Below, piece after piece: positions 35,699 through 44,182 of a DNA stretch of 64,000 bases; the first letter of the stretch is position 1; every line of letters starts with the position of its first letter. The notes beneath the pieces are model-generated. The model had not been told where the DNA came from and did not search any database. It saw only the letters and a list, made by a program, of their open reading frames with translations. The stretch is from assembly GCF_000020725.1 (NCBI RefSeq), contig NC_011146.1:886001-950000 (forward strand), in the 5' to 3' direction. Source of the DNA: Citrifermentans bemidjiense Bem. Lineage in GTDB: Bacteria > Desulfobacterota > Desulfuromonadia > Geobacterales > Geobacteraceae. Position numbers and translations under genes: made by a program.

Positions 35699-35821
35699 AT
35701 GCCCGGAGCTGTACCTGCAACAGCATCCGCAAATCCCGCGATCGGAGGGGATCATCCCCAGTTGAAGCAGTGGAACCTGGCGACGCTGCGCGACCACATC
35801 CAAAGAGCCAGCCGACAGTGA
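35699..35821 (+). CDS. Possible 40-aa peptide upstream of the methyltransferase
   Basis: ATG 35699 opens a 40-codon frame with GC-rich codons: MPGAVPATASANPAIGGDHP, then QLKQWNLATLRDHIQRASRQ. The end is a plausible amphipathic helix and the start is Ala/Pro-rich. The ribosome-binding site (GGGGCGA) is weak. It ends 33 bases before the methyltransferase ATG. It might be a leader peptide, a partner, or chance. Confidence 0.25.
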   Translation: MPGAVPATASANPAIGGDHPQLKQWNLATLRDHIQRASRQ

Positions 35822-35854
35822 CTGCCATACCAACCGGAGTCGCGAATCCAGACC

Positions 35855-37474
35855 ATGCCAAACGACGACAACATATTTGAGAGGTTAGAGGGGTTCCGGA
35901 TCGACCTTGACGGCCGTTTCGAATGGTCCCTGCGCCTGACGGCGGACCAGGCAACGGTTAGGGACAACATTGTTTTCTGGCTGGATGCCGGGGTAACGCC
36001 GGCGCAAGAGCCTGGTGCGCTGCCTTTTACCTCGCTGCTTGAACAGGTGGGTTCCCCGTCAGCCATACGAAACATCTGGGAGGCGCGCTGCCGCTGCTGC
36101 CTGCACCAGGGACTCGGGTTTTCGGCAAGCGGCGCAAGCGACTGGCGACTCTACCTGCATCGGCAGTCCAAGCCTTTCTACGGGGACGAATACACGGTGT
36201 ATCACTGGCCGCCCAGGCCGTGGCAACAGGCGACTCGATACAGTTTCTTCTTTTTCCCGGAGACCCCATCAGGAGAGACACCGGAGAACTGGATTCATCC
36301 GGCTCTGCTGCCGGTTTATCGGAAGTTCCAGTCGGAGGAGCTGCTTCAGGCGATTTCCGGGTTCTGGCTCAGGCGCAACCACGCCGGGGTCGACCAGGTA
36401 TGCCTGACCTTCCCTTGGCAGCCGGCAGTGCAAACATACCTCGGAGTGCTGAAAGGATTCGTTACCGGTGCCGCCGCCCGAAAGGTCCTGAGGGGGTACG
36501 CCTCGCATCACTTCAGACATATCTCCTTCGCCACTTCACGGCAGCAGACGCCGACCCTGACCCTGTATTTCTCTGGTACGCCGGATAAACGTCCGCGGGA
36601 CATGGAGGAACTCCAGAGTTCCGTCCAGGTTGATGCCCGCCGCTGCGACAAACTGTTGCAAGCCTGCCTCCCCAAAATAGATGTCTCGGAAAGAGAACCG
36701 GCGGAAAGATTGGAAAGTTTCTATACCCCTGGCGACATCGATGTCTGGAGCAAAGCGTTGGGGAGGGACATGCACTACCACTTCGGACTTTTTACCGAAG
36801 AAGACGATTTGGAGGCTATCTGGAACGACGCCCCGTTCGAGCGGGGGGTGAGCGAGCTGATCCCCTATATTCCCGCGGGAAGCAAGGTGTATGATCTCGG
36901 CTGCGGTTGGGGCGGCCCGGCAGCCTACCTTGCAAAGGCGCACGGCTGCGACGTCACCGGCATTACGGCGAGCCGGGCCCAGTTCAGATACTGCGACGCA
37001 CTGGGACTGAAATGCCGCTACGGCGACATGGAGACCACCCTCCCGCCGGGGCGGTTCGACATCCTGCTGATGCTGGAGAGCCTGGAACACGTGGAAGACA
37101 AGGCCTCCCTGCTCAAGACCCTGCGGCAGTTCGGATCGCGCCTTGTCATACGCACCCACTGCCAGGAAGGCGATGCGGACGGCACGGCCTTTAACGGCAC
37201 CATGCACCTCGTGTCGGCACAAGAGCTGAAAGCCCTGCTGCAGGCATGCGGCTGGAAGATCACCCACTGGAGCAACCGTCGCGAGGCATCGATGCCGACG
37301 GTGGAAATCTGGCACAAGCGTCTCTGCACCATCCCCCCGCAAAACGACGAGCACTTCGAAGCCTGGCGCCAATTCTGCAGCAAGATCATGCGCTACCCCG
37401 AGGAGTGGGCCTCTTCCCATCCCCTCATCGAGGCGGTGGCGGAACTGGAGTGGAGCGAACCCCCACCCCCCTAA
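35855..37474 (+). CDS. SAM-dependent methyltransferase with unrecognised N-terminal domain
   Basis: 539 aa. The C-terminal part (about 290-500) is a class I methyltransferase: KVYDLGCGWGGPAAYLAKAH (motif I, near 345-354), CDVTGITASRAQF, LMLESLEHVEDK and the THLVSAQEL-type lid (MHLVSAQELKALLQACGW), closest in style to cyclopropane/sterol/geranyl-type C-methyltransferases. The first 280 residues (FEWSLRLTADQATVRDNIVF, then RLYLHRQSKPFYGDEYTVYH, FCLTFPW-type strands) alternate strands and helices and contain no domain I know. The last residues (PPPP) and the stop lie in an intergenic repeat. The substrate is unknown; a prenyl- or lipid-like acceptor is a guess. Confidence 0.75.
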   Translation: MPNDDNIFERLEGFRIDLDGRFEWSLRLTADQATVRDNIVFWLDAGVTPAQEPGALPFTSLLEQVGSPSAIRNIWEARCRCCLHQGLGFSASGASDWRLYLHRQSKPFYGDEYTVYHWPPRPWQQATRYSFFFFPETPSGETPENWIHPALLPVYRKFQSEELLQAISGFWLRRNHAGVDQVCLTFPWQPAVQTYLGVLKGFVTGAAARKVLRGYASHHFRHISFATSRQQTPTLTLYFSGTPDKRPRDMEELQSSVQVDARRCDKLLQACLPKIDVSEREPAERLESFYTPGDIDVWSKALGRDMHYHFGLFTEEDDLEAIWNDAPFERGVSELIPYIPAGSKVYDLGCGWGGPAAYLAKAHGCDVTGITASRAQFRYCDALGLKCRYGDMETTLPPGRFDILLMLESLEHVEDKASLLKTLRQFGSRLVIRTHCQEGDADGTAFNGTMHLVSAQELKALLQACGWKITHWSNRREASMPTVEIWHKRLCTIPPQNDEHFEAWRQFCSKIMRYPEEWASSHPLIEAVAELEWSEPPPP

Positions 37475-37499
37475 CCCCCTCCCGAAAGGGGAGGGGGAT
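37459..37499. repeat. G/C-rich repeat overlapping a gene end
   Basis: CCCCCACCCCCCTAACCCCC followed by CTCCCGAAAGGGGAGGGGG. Same family as 2845-2955. It supplies the TAA stop and last four Pro codons of the methyltransferase gene. Confidence 0.75.
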
Positions 37500-37504
37500 G
37501 ATGC

Positions 37505-38080
37505 TTACTTGAACCACCCTATCCGGTTTTCTTCCTCCAGGCGGGACCTCAGGTACTCCCACATCGCGGGGCACCCGGCTTTGATGGGGGGACCGATCTT
37601 GTCGATGACGCGCTCGTAGCTGATGCCGTTTTCCCGCCAGCTCTGGCCATTGTTGGCGAGGTTTAGCAAGGGCGGCATGGCGCGGTCGGCGGCATGGGCG
37701 AAGCGGGCTTCGGGGGTGGCCGCCTCGTCGAACTCCAGCCACAACTCAAGGAAATAGGAGCGCTGCGGTTCCGGCACCAATCCAAAGATCCGCTTCACCG
37801 CTTCCAACTCGGCCGCCTTGCGCTCCTCCCACCCCTCGGTGGCGTAGACAATGGTGTCGCCGGTATCGATCTCCCCGATGTCGTGCACCAGGAGCATGGC
37901 GACCACGCGATGTATATCTACAGGCGTCGCGGCATAAGGCTCAAGGGAATAGGCGAGCATGGCGATCTGCCAGCTATGTTCGGCGGAATTTTCGTTGCGG
38001 TCGCTACCCTTGGACCTGCTTTGGCGGGTGACGCTTTTCAGTTTGTCCAGTTCCAGTATGAAGTCCACGATCTGTTGCAT
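37505..38080 (-). CDS. HD-domain phosphohydrolase (YfbR/HDDC2-like)
   Basis: 191 aa. Metal ligands of the HD fold are visible: AEHSW (H35), LLVHDIGEIDTGDT (H66, D67, with E70 and D72) and the final Asp in FAHAADRAM. The order matches the YfbR/HDDC2 group of 5'-deoxynucleotidases acting on nucleoside monophosphates. GAGGAAATC precedes the ATG. Possible nucleotide-pool sanitation role. It is followed by panE-like gene upstream on the same strand with about 60 bases between, so they may share a transcript. Confidence 0.88.
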   Translation of the reverse strand: MQQIVDFILELDKLKSVTRQSRSKGSDRNENSAEHSWQIAMLAYSLEPYAATPVDIHRVVAMLLVHDIGEIDTGDTIVYATEGWEERKAAELEAVKRIFGLVPEPQRSYFLELWLEFDEAATPEARFAHAADRAMPPLLNLANNGQSWRENGISYERVIDKIGPPIKAGCPAMWEYLRSRLEEENRIGWFK

Positions 38081-38140
38081 CTGTTGATTTCCTCTCGTGC
38101 TGATTTTTGCTGATTCGCCGCGTTAACCAGGGCGGGGTCG

Positions 38141-39064
38141 CTATCCTTCCTGCAAGGACTCTATACGTTTCAGGTCGTCAAAGAGCTTCCGGTTTACCGG
38201 CGTCGGTATGCCGCAGCGCCCGCCCAACTCGATGACTGTACCTGCCAGCATCTCGACTTCCGTCTTTCTTCCAGCCTCCACGTCCTGCAGCATCGAGGTC
38301 TTTCCTTCCGCGCTCAAGGTCGCCAGCACCTTGTACCACTCGCCTATATCGTCTTCCGACAGATTCACCTTCTTTGCTACGGCGACGGCTATGACTTCCC
38401 TCATGGCGGTATCCATCAACTCCCTTGCCTCGGGCGAGTTTCTCAATGCGCCGTAGGTTGCCCCGAGGAGTGCGGAGACCTGGTTCACCCCTACGTTGAT
38501 CATGTATTTGAACCAGAGGCTGCGGACCATGTCGGGGGGGACCTCATGGGCGATGCCGGCCCTGTCGAAGAGGGAAGCGATGCGCCGGACCCGTTCGGTC
38601 GACTCCCTGTTTTCCCGCTCGCCGAACAGGATGCGGCCGAGGTTCTTGTAGGTTACGGCGCCCCCCTCCCTCAAGGCGTCTATTCCGAGCGAGAGCCCAT
38701 ACAGAACCTTCTCCATTCCGTAGGCAGCGCCGATGCGCTCCTCGCTGTCGATGCCGTTCATGACCGAGAGAATGACTGTTTGGGATCCGACCGCCTTGCT
38801 CATATCGGCAATCGCTTCGTCAAGATGGTGGTGCTTCACGGCCACAATGACCAGATCTGCAGCCGTTGCTTCTTCAGGCTTTGCCACCTTTATCGCATAG
38901 CGCCTGCCGTTGACTGTGACCCCGTCGTTCTTCAGCCTGTCGTGACGTTCGCCGCTGGCGATAAAGCAGACGTCGTCGGGGTTCATGTTGAAGAGAAGGC
39001 TTCCGTAAACCGCCCCTAGTGCCCCCGCACCGATGATGGTTGTTTTGTAAGTTGATTCGCCCAT
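38141..39064 (-). CDS. panE: 2-dehydropantoate 2-reductase (ketopantoate reductase)
   Basis: 307 aa from ATG 39064. N-terminal Rossmann fold TTIIGAGALGAVYGSLLF (GxGxxG) binds NADPH. Then IVAVKHHHLDEA (conserved Lys), ILSVMNGID (Asn), and the C-terminal helical ApbA_C domain with WFKYMINVGVNQVSALLGAT (catalytic Lys and Asn) and GIPTPVNRKLFDDL, the usual C-terminus. It makes pantoate for coenzyme A, though paralogues of this family act on other 2-keto acids. A terminator-like hairpin lies upstream between it and the next gene on the same strand. Confidence 0.88.
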   Translation of the reverse strand: MGESTYKTTIIGAGALGAVYGSLLFNMNPDDVCFIASGERHDRLKNDGVTVNGRRYAIKVAKPEEATAADLVIVAVKHHHLDEAIADMSKAVGSQTVILSVMNGIDSEERIGAAYGMEKVLYGLSLGIDALREGGAVTYKNLGRILFGERENRESTERVRRIASLFDRAGIAHEVPPDMVRSLWFKYMINVGVNQVSALLGATYGALRNSPEARELMDTAMREVIAVAVAKKVNLSEDDIGEWYKVLATLSAEGKTSMLQDVEAGRKTEVEMLAGTVIELGGRCGIPTPVNRKLFDDLKRIESLQEG

Positions 39065-39147
39065 TGCCGCCTCTGGATCTGGAAGTTTTCTGCCGCGCCA
39101 ATGTGTCACAGGAGGAGTGTTTTCGTCAATGTCGGATAGGACAATAA

Positions 39148-39187
39148 AAAACCGCCCCTGAGGAACGGAATCCCTGGGGGCGGTTGG
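39148..39187 (-). terminator. Terminator after the TIGR03118 gene
   Basis: AACCGCCCC, 15-base loop, TGGGGGCGGTT, with AAAAA on the far side giving a T-run on the minus strand. Confidence 0.8.
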
Positions 39188-39209
39188 TTTCGGCGGGATC
39201 GACCAGACG

Positions 39210-40334
39210 TCAATCAGGTGTAATGGTGCCTAAGAGCCCGTCGCTTTCGTCGTTTAGGCCGGCGGCGAAGAAGAGTGTGCTGGCCGGGCCGGCATTGCCG
39301 CCGTTGCCAAACCCGATGCCCCAGAGGCCGTTGATGGCAATCGGCGCGCCGAAGGAATCTCTCAAGAGTCCCTGGAAGTTCCCGCTTGTCTGATCGAAGG
39401 CCGCGATCTGGCCGCTGCCGAAGTTCCCGATCAACACGCTGTTGCTGAATTTGCCGAAATCCGCCGGCGCCAAAGCCACGCCCCAGGGGGAGTTGAGCCA
39501 GGTTCCGCTCTGCAGGCTCATGACGAAGCTGCCGTCCGGGTTGAAAACTTCGACGAAGCCGTGCCCCTGGCCGGAGACATCGTCACGGAGCGTGTCGGTG
39601 TTCAAGAGAGCATAGGTGACGTACAGCTTCCCTCCGATGTTTGCTATGTTGAACGGCGCGTACCCCGCGGGAGGGGCCACATGCGGGGCAGGTACGGTGA
39701 ACGGCGTTCCGGCGAGAGTTACGGGGGCGAAGTTGGAGTCAAAGACGTCTACCGTTTTGTTGCGGAAGTTGGCTACGTAGAGATTGTTGGATGTGCCGTT
39801 TGTGGCAATAGCAGCTCCCTTGTAGACGGGGCCGGTCCCCGCCGCAAAGGTCGCGTTGTCGACCTTGAGCGTGGCGGCGGCGCCCGTGTTCCAGGCGGAT
39901 ATGGTGCCGTCCTCGGTGACGAAGATAAACCTTGCCGCGGTGGTGCGTACCCCGGGGGTGACGTTGAAACCCGAGAAGTTGTTGAAGACGACGCCGGTCG
40001 GGGTCGCCGACGTTGCGGTACCGGGAGCGGTCGGCAGCGGTATGGTCACCTGCAGCGGGGTGGCTATGGGGAAGGGTTGCCCCGAGCCGTTATACACGGT
40101 CGAGAATCCACTGCCGTTGTCGCTTACCCACCAACCGCTGGTGGGGGAGTGGGTAATGCCCCAGGAGTTGACCAGTTTTGCATCGGTGGTCGCAGCAAGC
40201 CCCGGGATGTTTGAGACGAGGTTGGTCTGGTGATAGGTGGCGGATGGTGGGGTGTTGTGGTCGTTGCCACAACCGATGAGCGCCACTTGTGCCATTGCCA
40301 AAGCGATGATCGTTACCAGTGATTTTTTCCACAT
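39210..40334 (-). CDS. TIGR03118-family lipoprotein, predicted beta-propeller
   Basis: 374 aa from ATG 40334. Lipoprotein signal MWKKSLVTIIALAMAQVALI with lipobox LIGC. The mature protein has repeated strand units typical of TIGR03118 (LVNSWGITHSPTSGWWVSDN; FIFVTEDGTISAWN; NLYVANFRNKTVDVFDSNF; GIGFGNG; ending LFFAAGLNDESDGLLGTITP). These are secreted NHL/propeller-like proteins of unknown function found in many environmental bacteria. Upstream in-frame codons toward 40520 run through an intergenic repeat and are not used. Confidence 0.9.
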   Translation of the reverse strand: MWKKSLVTIIALAMAQVALIGCGNDHNTPPSATYHQTNLVSNIPGLAATTDAKLVNSWGITHSPTSGWWVSDNGSGFSTVYNGSGQPFPIATPLQVTIPLPTAPGTATSATPTGVVFNNFSGFNVTPGVRTTAARFIFVTEDGTISAWNTGAAATLKVDNATFAAGTGPVYKGAAIATNGTSNNLYVANFRNKTVDVFDSNFAPVTLAGTPFTVPAPHVAPPAGYAPFNIANIGGKLYVTYALLNTDTLRDDVSGQGHGFVEVFNPDGSFVMSLQSGTWLNSPWGVALAPADFGKFSNSVLIGNFGSGQIAAFDQTSGNFQGLLRDSFGAPIAINGLWGIGFGNGGNAGPASTLFFAAGLNDESDGLLGTITPD

Positions 40335-40454
40335 GTTGTGCCTCCTTATTTTCGGTGACTGTCCTGTCCCTCGGATATCGATCCACTTTTCTTTTCGTGG
40401 ACTCACCTCCTCCCCGTTACTGGCTGACTTGAAGCCGCCAAGATACCCAGACGA

Positions 40455-40500
40455 TGGCACCTGCCCCCCCCTAACCCCCTCCCGCAAGGGGAGGGGGACG
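40455..40500. repeat. G/C-rich intergenic repeat
   Basis: CACCTGCCCCCCCCTAACCC then CCTCCCGCAAGGGGAGGGGG. Same family as 2845-2955. Confidence 0.75.
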
Positions 40501-40530
40501 AGATCCTCATCGGAAAACACTGCCTTTGGG

Positions 40531-41913
40531 TCACCTGATCTCGAATATTCTCACCATGCCGGCTGCAAGCTTCACGTCGCTCAAAGCGCGTCCGTCGAAC
40601 GAGGCGAAGGGGACGGGCGTGCCGTCGAGGGCGTACTCCGTCGCGGAGGTCCCGGGCCGGGTTCTGATCCGCAACGTGGGGGATTCCTTCTTGTCCCATA
40701 CGAAGAGCACCTGCCGCTCGTCGGGGCGCACGAAGAGGTGCTGGTACAACTCCCCCTTTTGGCCACCGGTCACCTCGACGCTCAGGTCGCCATCCGCCAC
40801 AATCAGCTTCCCCACGTTCAAGAGGTTCACCAGCCGCTTGACCGTGTGAAACGCCAGCTTCTTTTCCCGGTCGTAACGGGTGAGGCCAAGGTAGTAGTTC
40901 TCGTTTTCGCCAATGACCTTGGTCTCGGGGCGCCGGTCCCTGACCTGGTAGATCCCCAGATGCTCGACCTGCGGGTCGGCGAGGAAAGTGGCAAAGGCCC
41001 TTGCCCACCAGTTCGCCTGGTCCTGTTCGGTCTTGCCGGGGGCGGTGGCGAAGCCGACTTCGTTGAGCCAGATGGGCTGGCGCGCGCACTTCTTCTCGAC
41101 GAGGGGGACGAACTCCCCTTTGAAGTAGCCGGGGCGCGCCTGGTCCAGATAGTTCTCCACGGTCACTTCCTTCGGGGTCCAGGTCTCCGGGTAGGCATGG
41201 ATGGGGACCACGTCGAAGCTTGTCGCATTGCCGTAGGTGACGCAGGCCGCTCTCACCCACTCCGAGTCGGGCCAGACCATCCCCCCCATGATCACCTGCT
41301 TTCCGGGGGCGCCCTGCCGCACGGCCTCCGACGCCGCCTTCAGGACCTTGTTGTAGTCCTCGGCTGTCCCGTCCCACCACTGCTTTACGTTTTCCTCGTT
41401 GTAGACCTCGTAGGAGGCGATGTTCTCGTATTTCTTCAATTCCTGCACCGTGCGAGAGACGAAGCGGCGCCACTCTTCGATCCGCTTGGGCGGGTCGTTC
41501 CACTCCACGTCGTCGCTTCCCCCCTTTGCGGCCCAGGAGGGGGTGTAGGCGAGGTAGGGCCTAAGAGTGATCCCTTCCTTGGCGGCCAGGGCGACGAAGC
41601 GGTGCAGCCAGGGGTAGTCAAATTTGTCCCTTTTGGGTTGGTAGTCGATCCAGCTGAAGCTCCCTCGCCAGGTGGATACTCCCAGCTCCTTGATCAGTTT
41701 GAAATCGGTGGCGACGTCCTTGAGGCTTTCTCCCTTGGGATAATCCTGCAAGACGCTGAAGGATACCTGCTTGGTAAAAGAGGTGGGGGCGGCGCATAAA
41801 ACGACGCCGGGACGGGTGGTGAGGGTTACTTCGGCTTTTGCGGCTGGGACTTGCTGAAACGCGGTGAGGTAGATGGAGATAAGGGGAATCGCCAACCAAT
41901 GCGAATAGCTCAT
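40531..41913 (-). CDS. Secreted clan GH-A glycoside hydrolase (GH5/GH39-like)
   Basis: 460 aa with a probable signal peptide (to about AKA, residue 27). A TIM barrel follows: LGVSTWRGSFSWIDYQP, LRPYLAYTPSWAAKG, SYEVYNEENVKQWW (acid/base E173 after N172), VPIHAYPE and IWLNEVGFAT (nucleophile E285). This Asn-Glu plus Glu arrangement is clan GH-A. The C-terminal 130 residues form a beta domain as in GH39/GH5 beta-xylosidase or glucosylceramidase-type enzymes. Specificity cannot be told. It might serve polysaccharide turnover. It is upstream of the TIGR03118 gene but separated by about 200 bases containing a repeat. Confidence 0.85.
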   Translation of the reverse strand: MSYSHWLAIPLISIYLTAFQQVPAAKAEVTLTTRPGVVLCAAPTSFTKQVSFSVLQDYPKGESLKDVATDFKLIKELGVSTWRGSFSWIDYQPKRDKFDYPWLHRFVALAAKEGITLRPYLAYTPSWAAKGGSDDVEWNDPPKRIEEWRRFVSRTVQELKKYENIASYEVYNEENVKQWWDGTAEDYNKVLKAASEAVRQGAPGKQVIMGGMVWPDSEWVRAACVTYGNATSFDVVPIHAYPETWTPKEVTVENYLDQARPGYFKGEFVPLVEKKCARQPIWLNEVGFATAPGKTEQDQANWWARAFATFLADPQVEHLGIYQVRDRRPETKVIGENENYYLGLTRYDREKKLAFHTVKRLVNLLNVGKLIVADGDLSVEVTGGQKGELYQHLFVRPDERQVLFVWDKKESPTLRIRTRPGTSATEYALDGTPVPFASFDGRALSDVKLAAGMVRIFEIR

Positions 41914-42060
41914 GCCGCCTCCATATCAGAAAAATTGGGAAAAGATTGGAGGATTATAACAAAGCTGGGCGCTTTGCCAGCGGATTGGGCGGAGTCGTGT
42001 GACCGGCGTCACTTCCTTTTTGGGCGGATGTGGCTAGGTTTAAGGCTTCAGCAGCAAGCA

Positions 42061-42160
42061 GGGGACTGGCTCCGCAAGGTGCCTGTCCCCCTTAGCCCAG
42101 ATCGCAGGGGACTGGCTCCGTAAGGTGCCTGTCCCCCTTCGCCCCCTTCGCCCCCTTCGC
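42061..42160. repeat. Two copies of the GGGGACTGGCTCC hairpin repeat and a 9-bp microsatellite
   Basis: GGGGACTGGCTCCGCAAGGT followed by GCCTGTCCCCC at 42061-42092 and an almost identical copy at 42107-42137 (one base differs). The latter runs into three tandem copies of CCCCCTTCG to 42160. Confidence 0.8.
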
Positions 42161-42171
42161 CCAGAGGACTC

Positions 42172-43905
42172 ATGCTCAAAACTATCGCCGGCTATCTCGG
42201 CATGAACGCGAATAAAGTACTTCAGGCGCGGCGTGCCCTCGCCTTCATCAAGCCGCACCGAAAGACCATCTCCGTGATCATGGCGATCATGCTCCTCTTT
42301 AGGCGCCCTGGAGCCGCTCATCTACAAGGTGGTGTTCGACAAGCTCGGGACGAACGCCGGACTGAACCAGCTTCTTCTGGCCGTAGGCTCGATCATGGCT
42401 GCCGCCGTCGCCAAGGAAGCGTTGAACGGATTTTCCAACTGGCTCAGTTGGAAGGTGCGGCTGGCGGTCAACTACAAGCTCCTGGACACGACTACGGCGA
42501 GGCTCCATTCCCTGCCCCTTTCCTACCACCGCGGCGAAACGGTGGGGGACTCATGACCCGCCTCAACCACGGCATCAACGGCTTCGTGACCGGCATCTGG
42601 GACCTCGCTTTCAACATCCTGCCGGGCCTCATCTACCTGGTCATATCGGTGGTGGTCATGTTCCGCCTCGACTGGCGGCTCTCCTTGCTGGTCGTCTTCT
42701 TCGCGCCGCTTCCCGCCATGATCGGGGTGGCCGCCTCGCACGAGCAGACGGCCAGGGAGAGCGCGCTTTTGTACCGCTGGGGCGTCGTCTTCGCCCGTTT
42801 CAACGAGGTACTTTCGGGGATCGTGACGGTGAAAAGCTTCGCCATGGAGGAAGCCGAGCGCAAGCGCTTCATGGGGGACGTGGCCGAAGCGCACGGCATC
42901 GTCCGCAAGGGGGTGGTGACCGACACCAAAATCGGCGCGGCGCAGAATCTGGTGGTTATGCTGGCGAAGACCGCCTCGATCGGGTTCGCCATCTACCTGA
43001 TCCAGCGCGGCGAGACCACGGTGGGAACGCTGATGGCGTTCTTGGGGTACCAGGGGGGGCTCTTCGGGCCGGTCAACAGCCTGACCGGCGTCTACCAGAC
43101 CCTGCGCAAGGCGAGTATCTCCTTCGACATCGTCTTCTCCATACTCGACGCGGAAGACCATCTGCAGGACGCCCCGCACGCGGCGCCGGTGGAGAACGTG
43201 AAGGGGGAAGTCGTCTTCTCCAACGTGAGTTTCGGCTACAGCGACGAGCGGCGGGTTCTAAACGGCATCGACCTGCACGTGGAGCCGGGAGAGACGATCG
43301 CCATCGTCGGCCCCAGCGGTTCGGGGAAGACCACGATGATATCGCTCCTGCAGCGTTTTTACGATCCGACCGCCGGCTCGATCCTCATCGACGGCACCGA
43401 CCTGCGCGGTCTGCAGCAGCGTTCCCTGCGGCAGCAGATCGGGGTGGTGCTGCAGGACGCGCTGGTTTTCAACGACACCATCGGCAACAACATCGCCTAC
43501 GGCAGGCCGGACGCGACCCTAGAGGAGATCGAGGCCGCAGCGCGCGCGGCCAACGCGCACAACTTCGTCTCGCACCTGCCGGGGGGGTACGACTTCGTGG
43601 TGGGGGAGAGGGGGTGCCGGATTTCAGTGGGGGAGCGCCAGCGCATCAGCATCGCCAGGGCGCTTTTGAAGAACCCTTCGCTGCTCATCCTGCTGGTCCA
43701 GGATGCGCTGGACCGCCTCATCAAGGGGCGGACCAGCTTCATCATCGCCCACCGCCTCTCCACGGTGGTGGGGGCACACAAGATCCTGGTGCTCAAGGAC
43801 GGGCAGATCATAGAATCGGATAACCATGACTCCTTGATGAAACAGGACGGCTACTACGCTTCGCTGGTAAAATGCCAGTCCCGCGGGCTGCTGATGGCTT
43901 GTTGA
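42172..43905 (+). pseudogene. MsbA-like ABC exporter, inactivated
   Basis: A homologue of lipid A/peptide ABC exporters with several lesions. After LMAIMLLF the natural frame shifts at 42301 (an extra A) to read PLIYKVVFDKLGTNAGLNQL to YHRGETVG, then shifts back at the G-run 42544-42548 (one G short) into MTRLNHGINGFVTGIWDLAF. The nucleotide-binding domain has Walker A GPSGSGKTT. However, the signature is ISVGE instead of LSGGE, and LLIL is joined directly to LVQDALDRL, so Walker B Asp, the catalytic Glu and the D-loop (about 12 residues) are deleted at 43691. The product could not hydrolyse ATP. The two frameshifts could be sequencing errors, but the Walker B deletion is in frame. Confidence 0.85.
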
Positions 43906-43933
43906 AGCTCATAGACGAAGCGGTGGGAACCTG

Positions 43934-43964
43934 GGGCCGACAGTCATTGCTGTCGGCCCTTTTT
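43934..43964 (+). terminator. Terminator after the ABC pseudogene
   Basis: GGGCCGACAG-TCATTG-CTGTCGGCCC followed by TTTTT. Confidence 0.88.
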
Positions 43965-44182
43965 GTGGTCTGCGACCGGCAGGGCGCGTGGTGCGCAAGC
44001 ACAGTAGAGTCTGCGTCGTGACTGGCTCTTCATTGCATGTGAAAACTTTTTAACTATATCTTTCTTGCTTATAAATAAAATTCATAATAAATTTTTATAT
44101 CTTAAATCTCCTCTTCCCGCCGAAACAGTAGAGATCATCCCAGGATCATGTAGCAGCAATAAAGTATGTGACAGGAGCTGTC

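Noticed and set aside
40237..41799. 520-codon plus-strand frame opposite the glycoside hydrolase
   Set aside because: The minus-strand gene has signal peptide and both catalytic Glu motifs; the antisense frame starts inside the TIGR03118 gene and crosses a repeat.
42137..42163. CCCCCTTCG tandem repeats considered as a CRISPR-like array
   Set aside because: Units are 9 bp with no spacers; this is a microsatellite next to hairpin repeats. No CRISPR array was found in the window.
42301..42548. The two frame changes in the ABC exporter considered as programmed frameshifting
   Set aside because: There is no slippery heptamer plus downstream structure at the first site, and the deleted Walker B segment points to gene decay.
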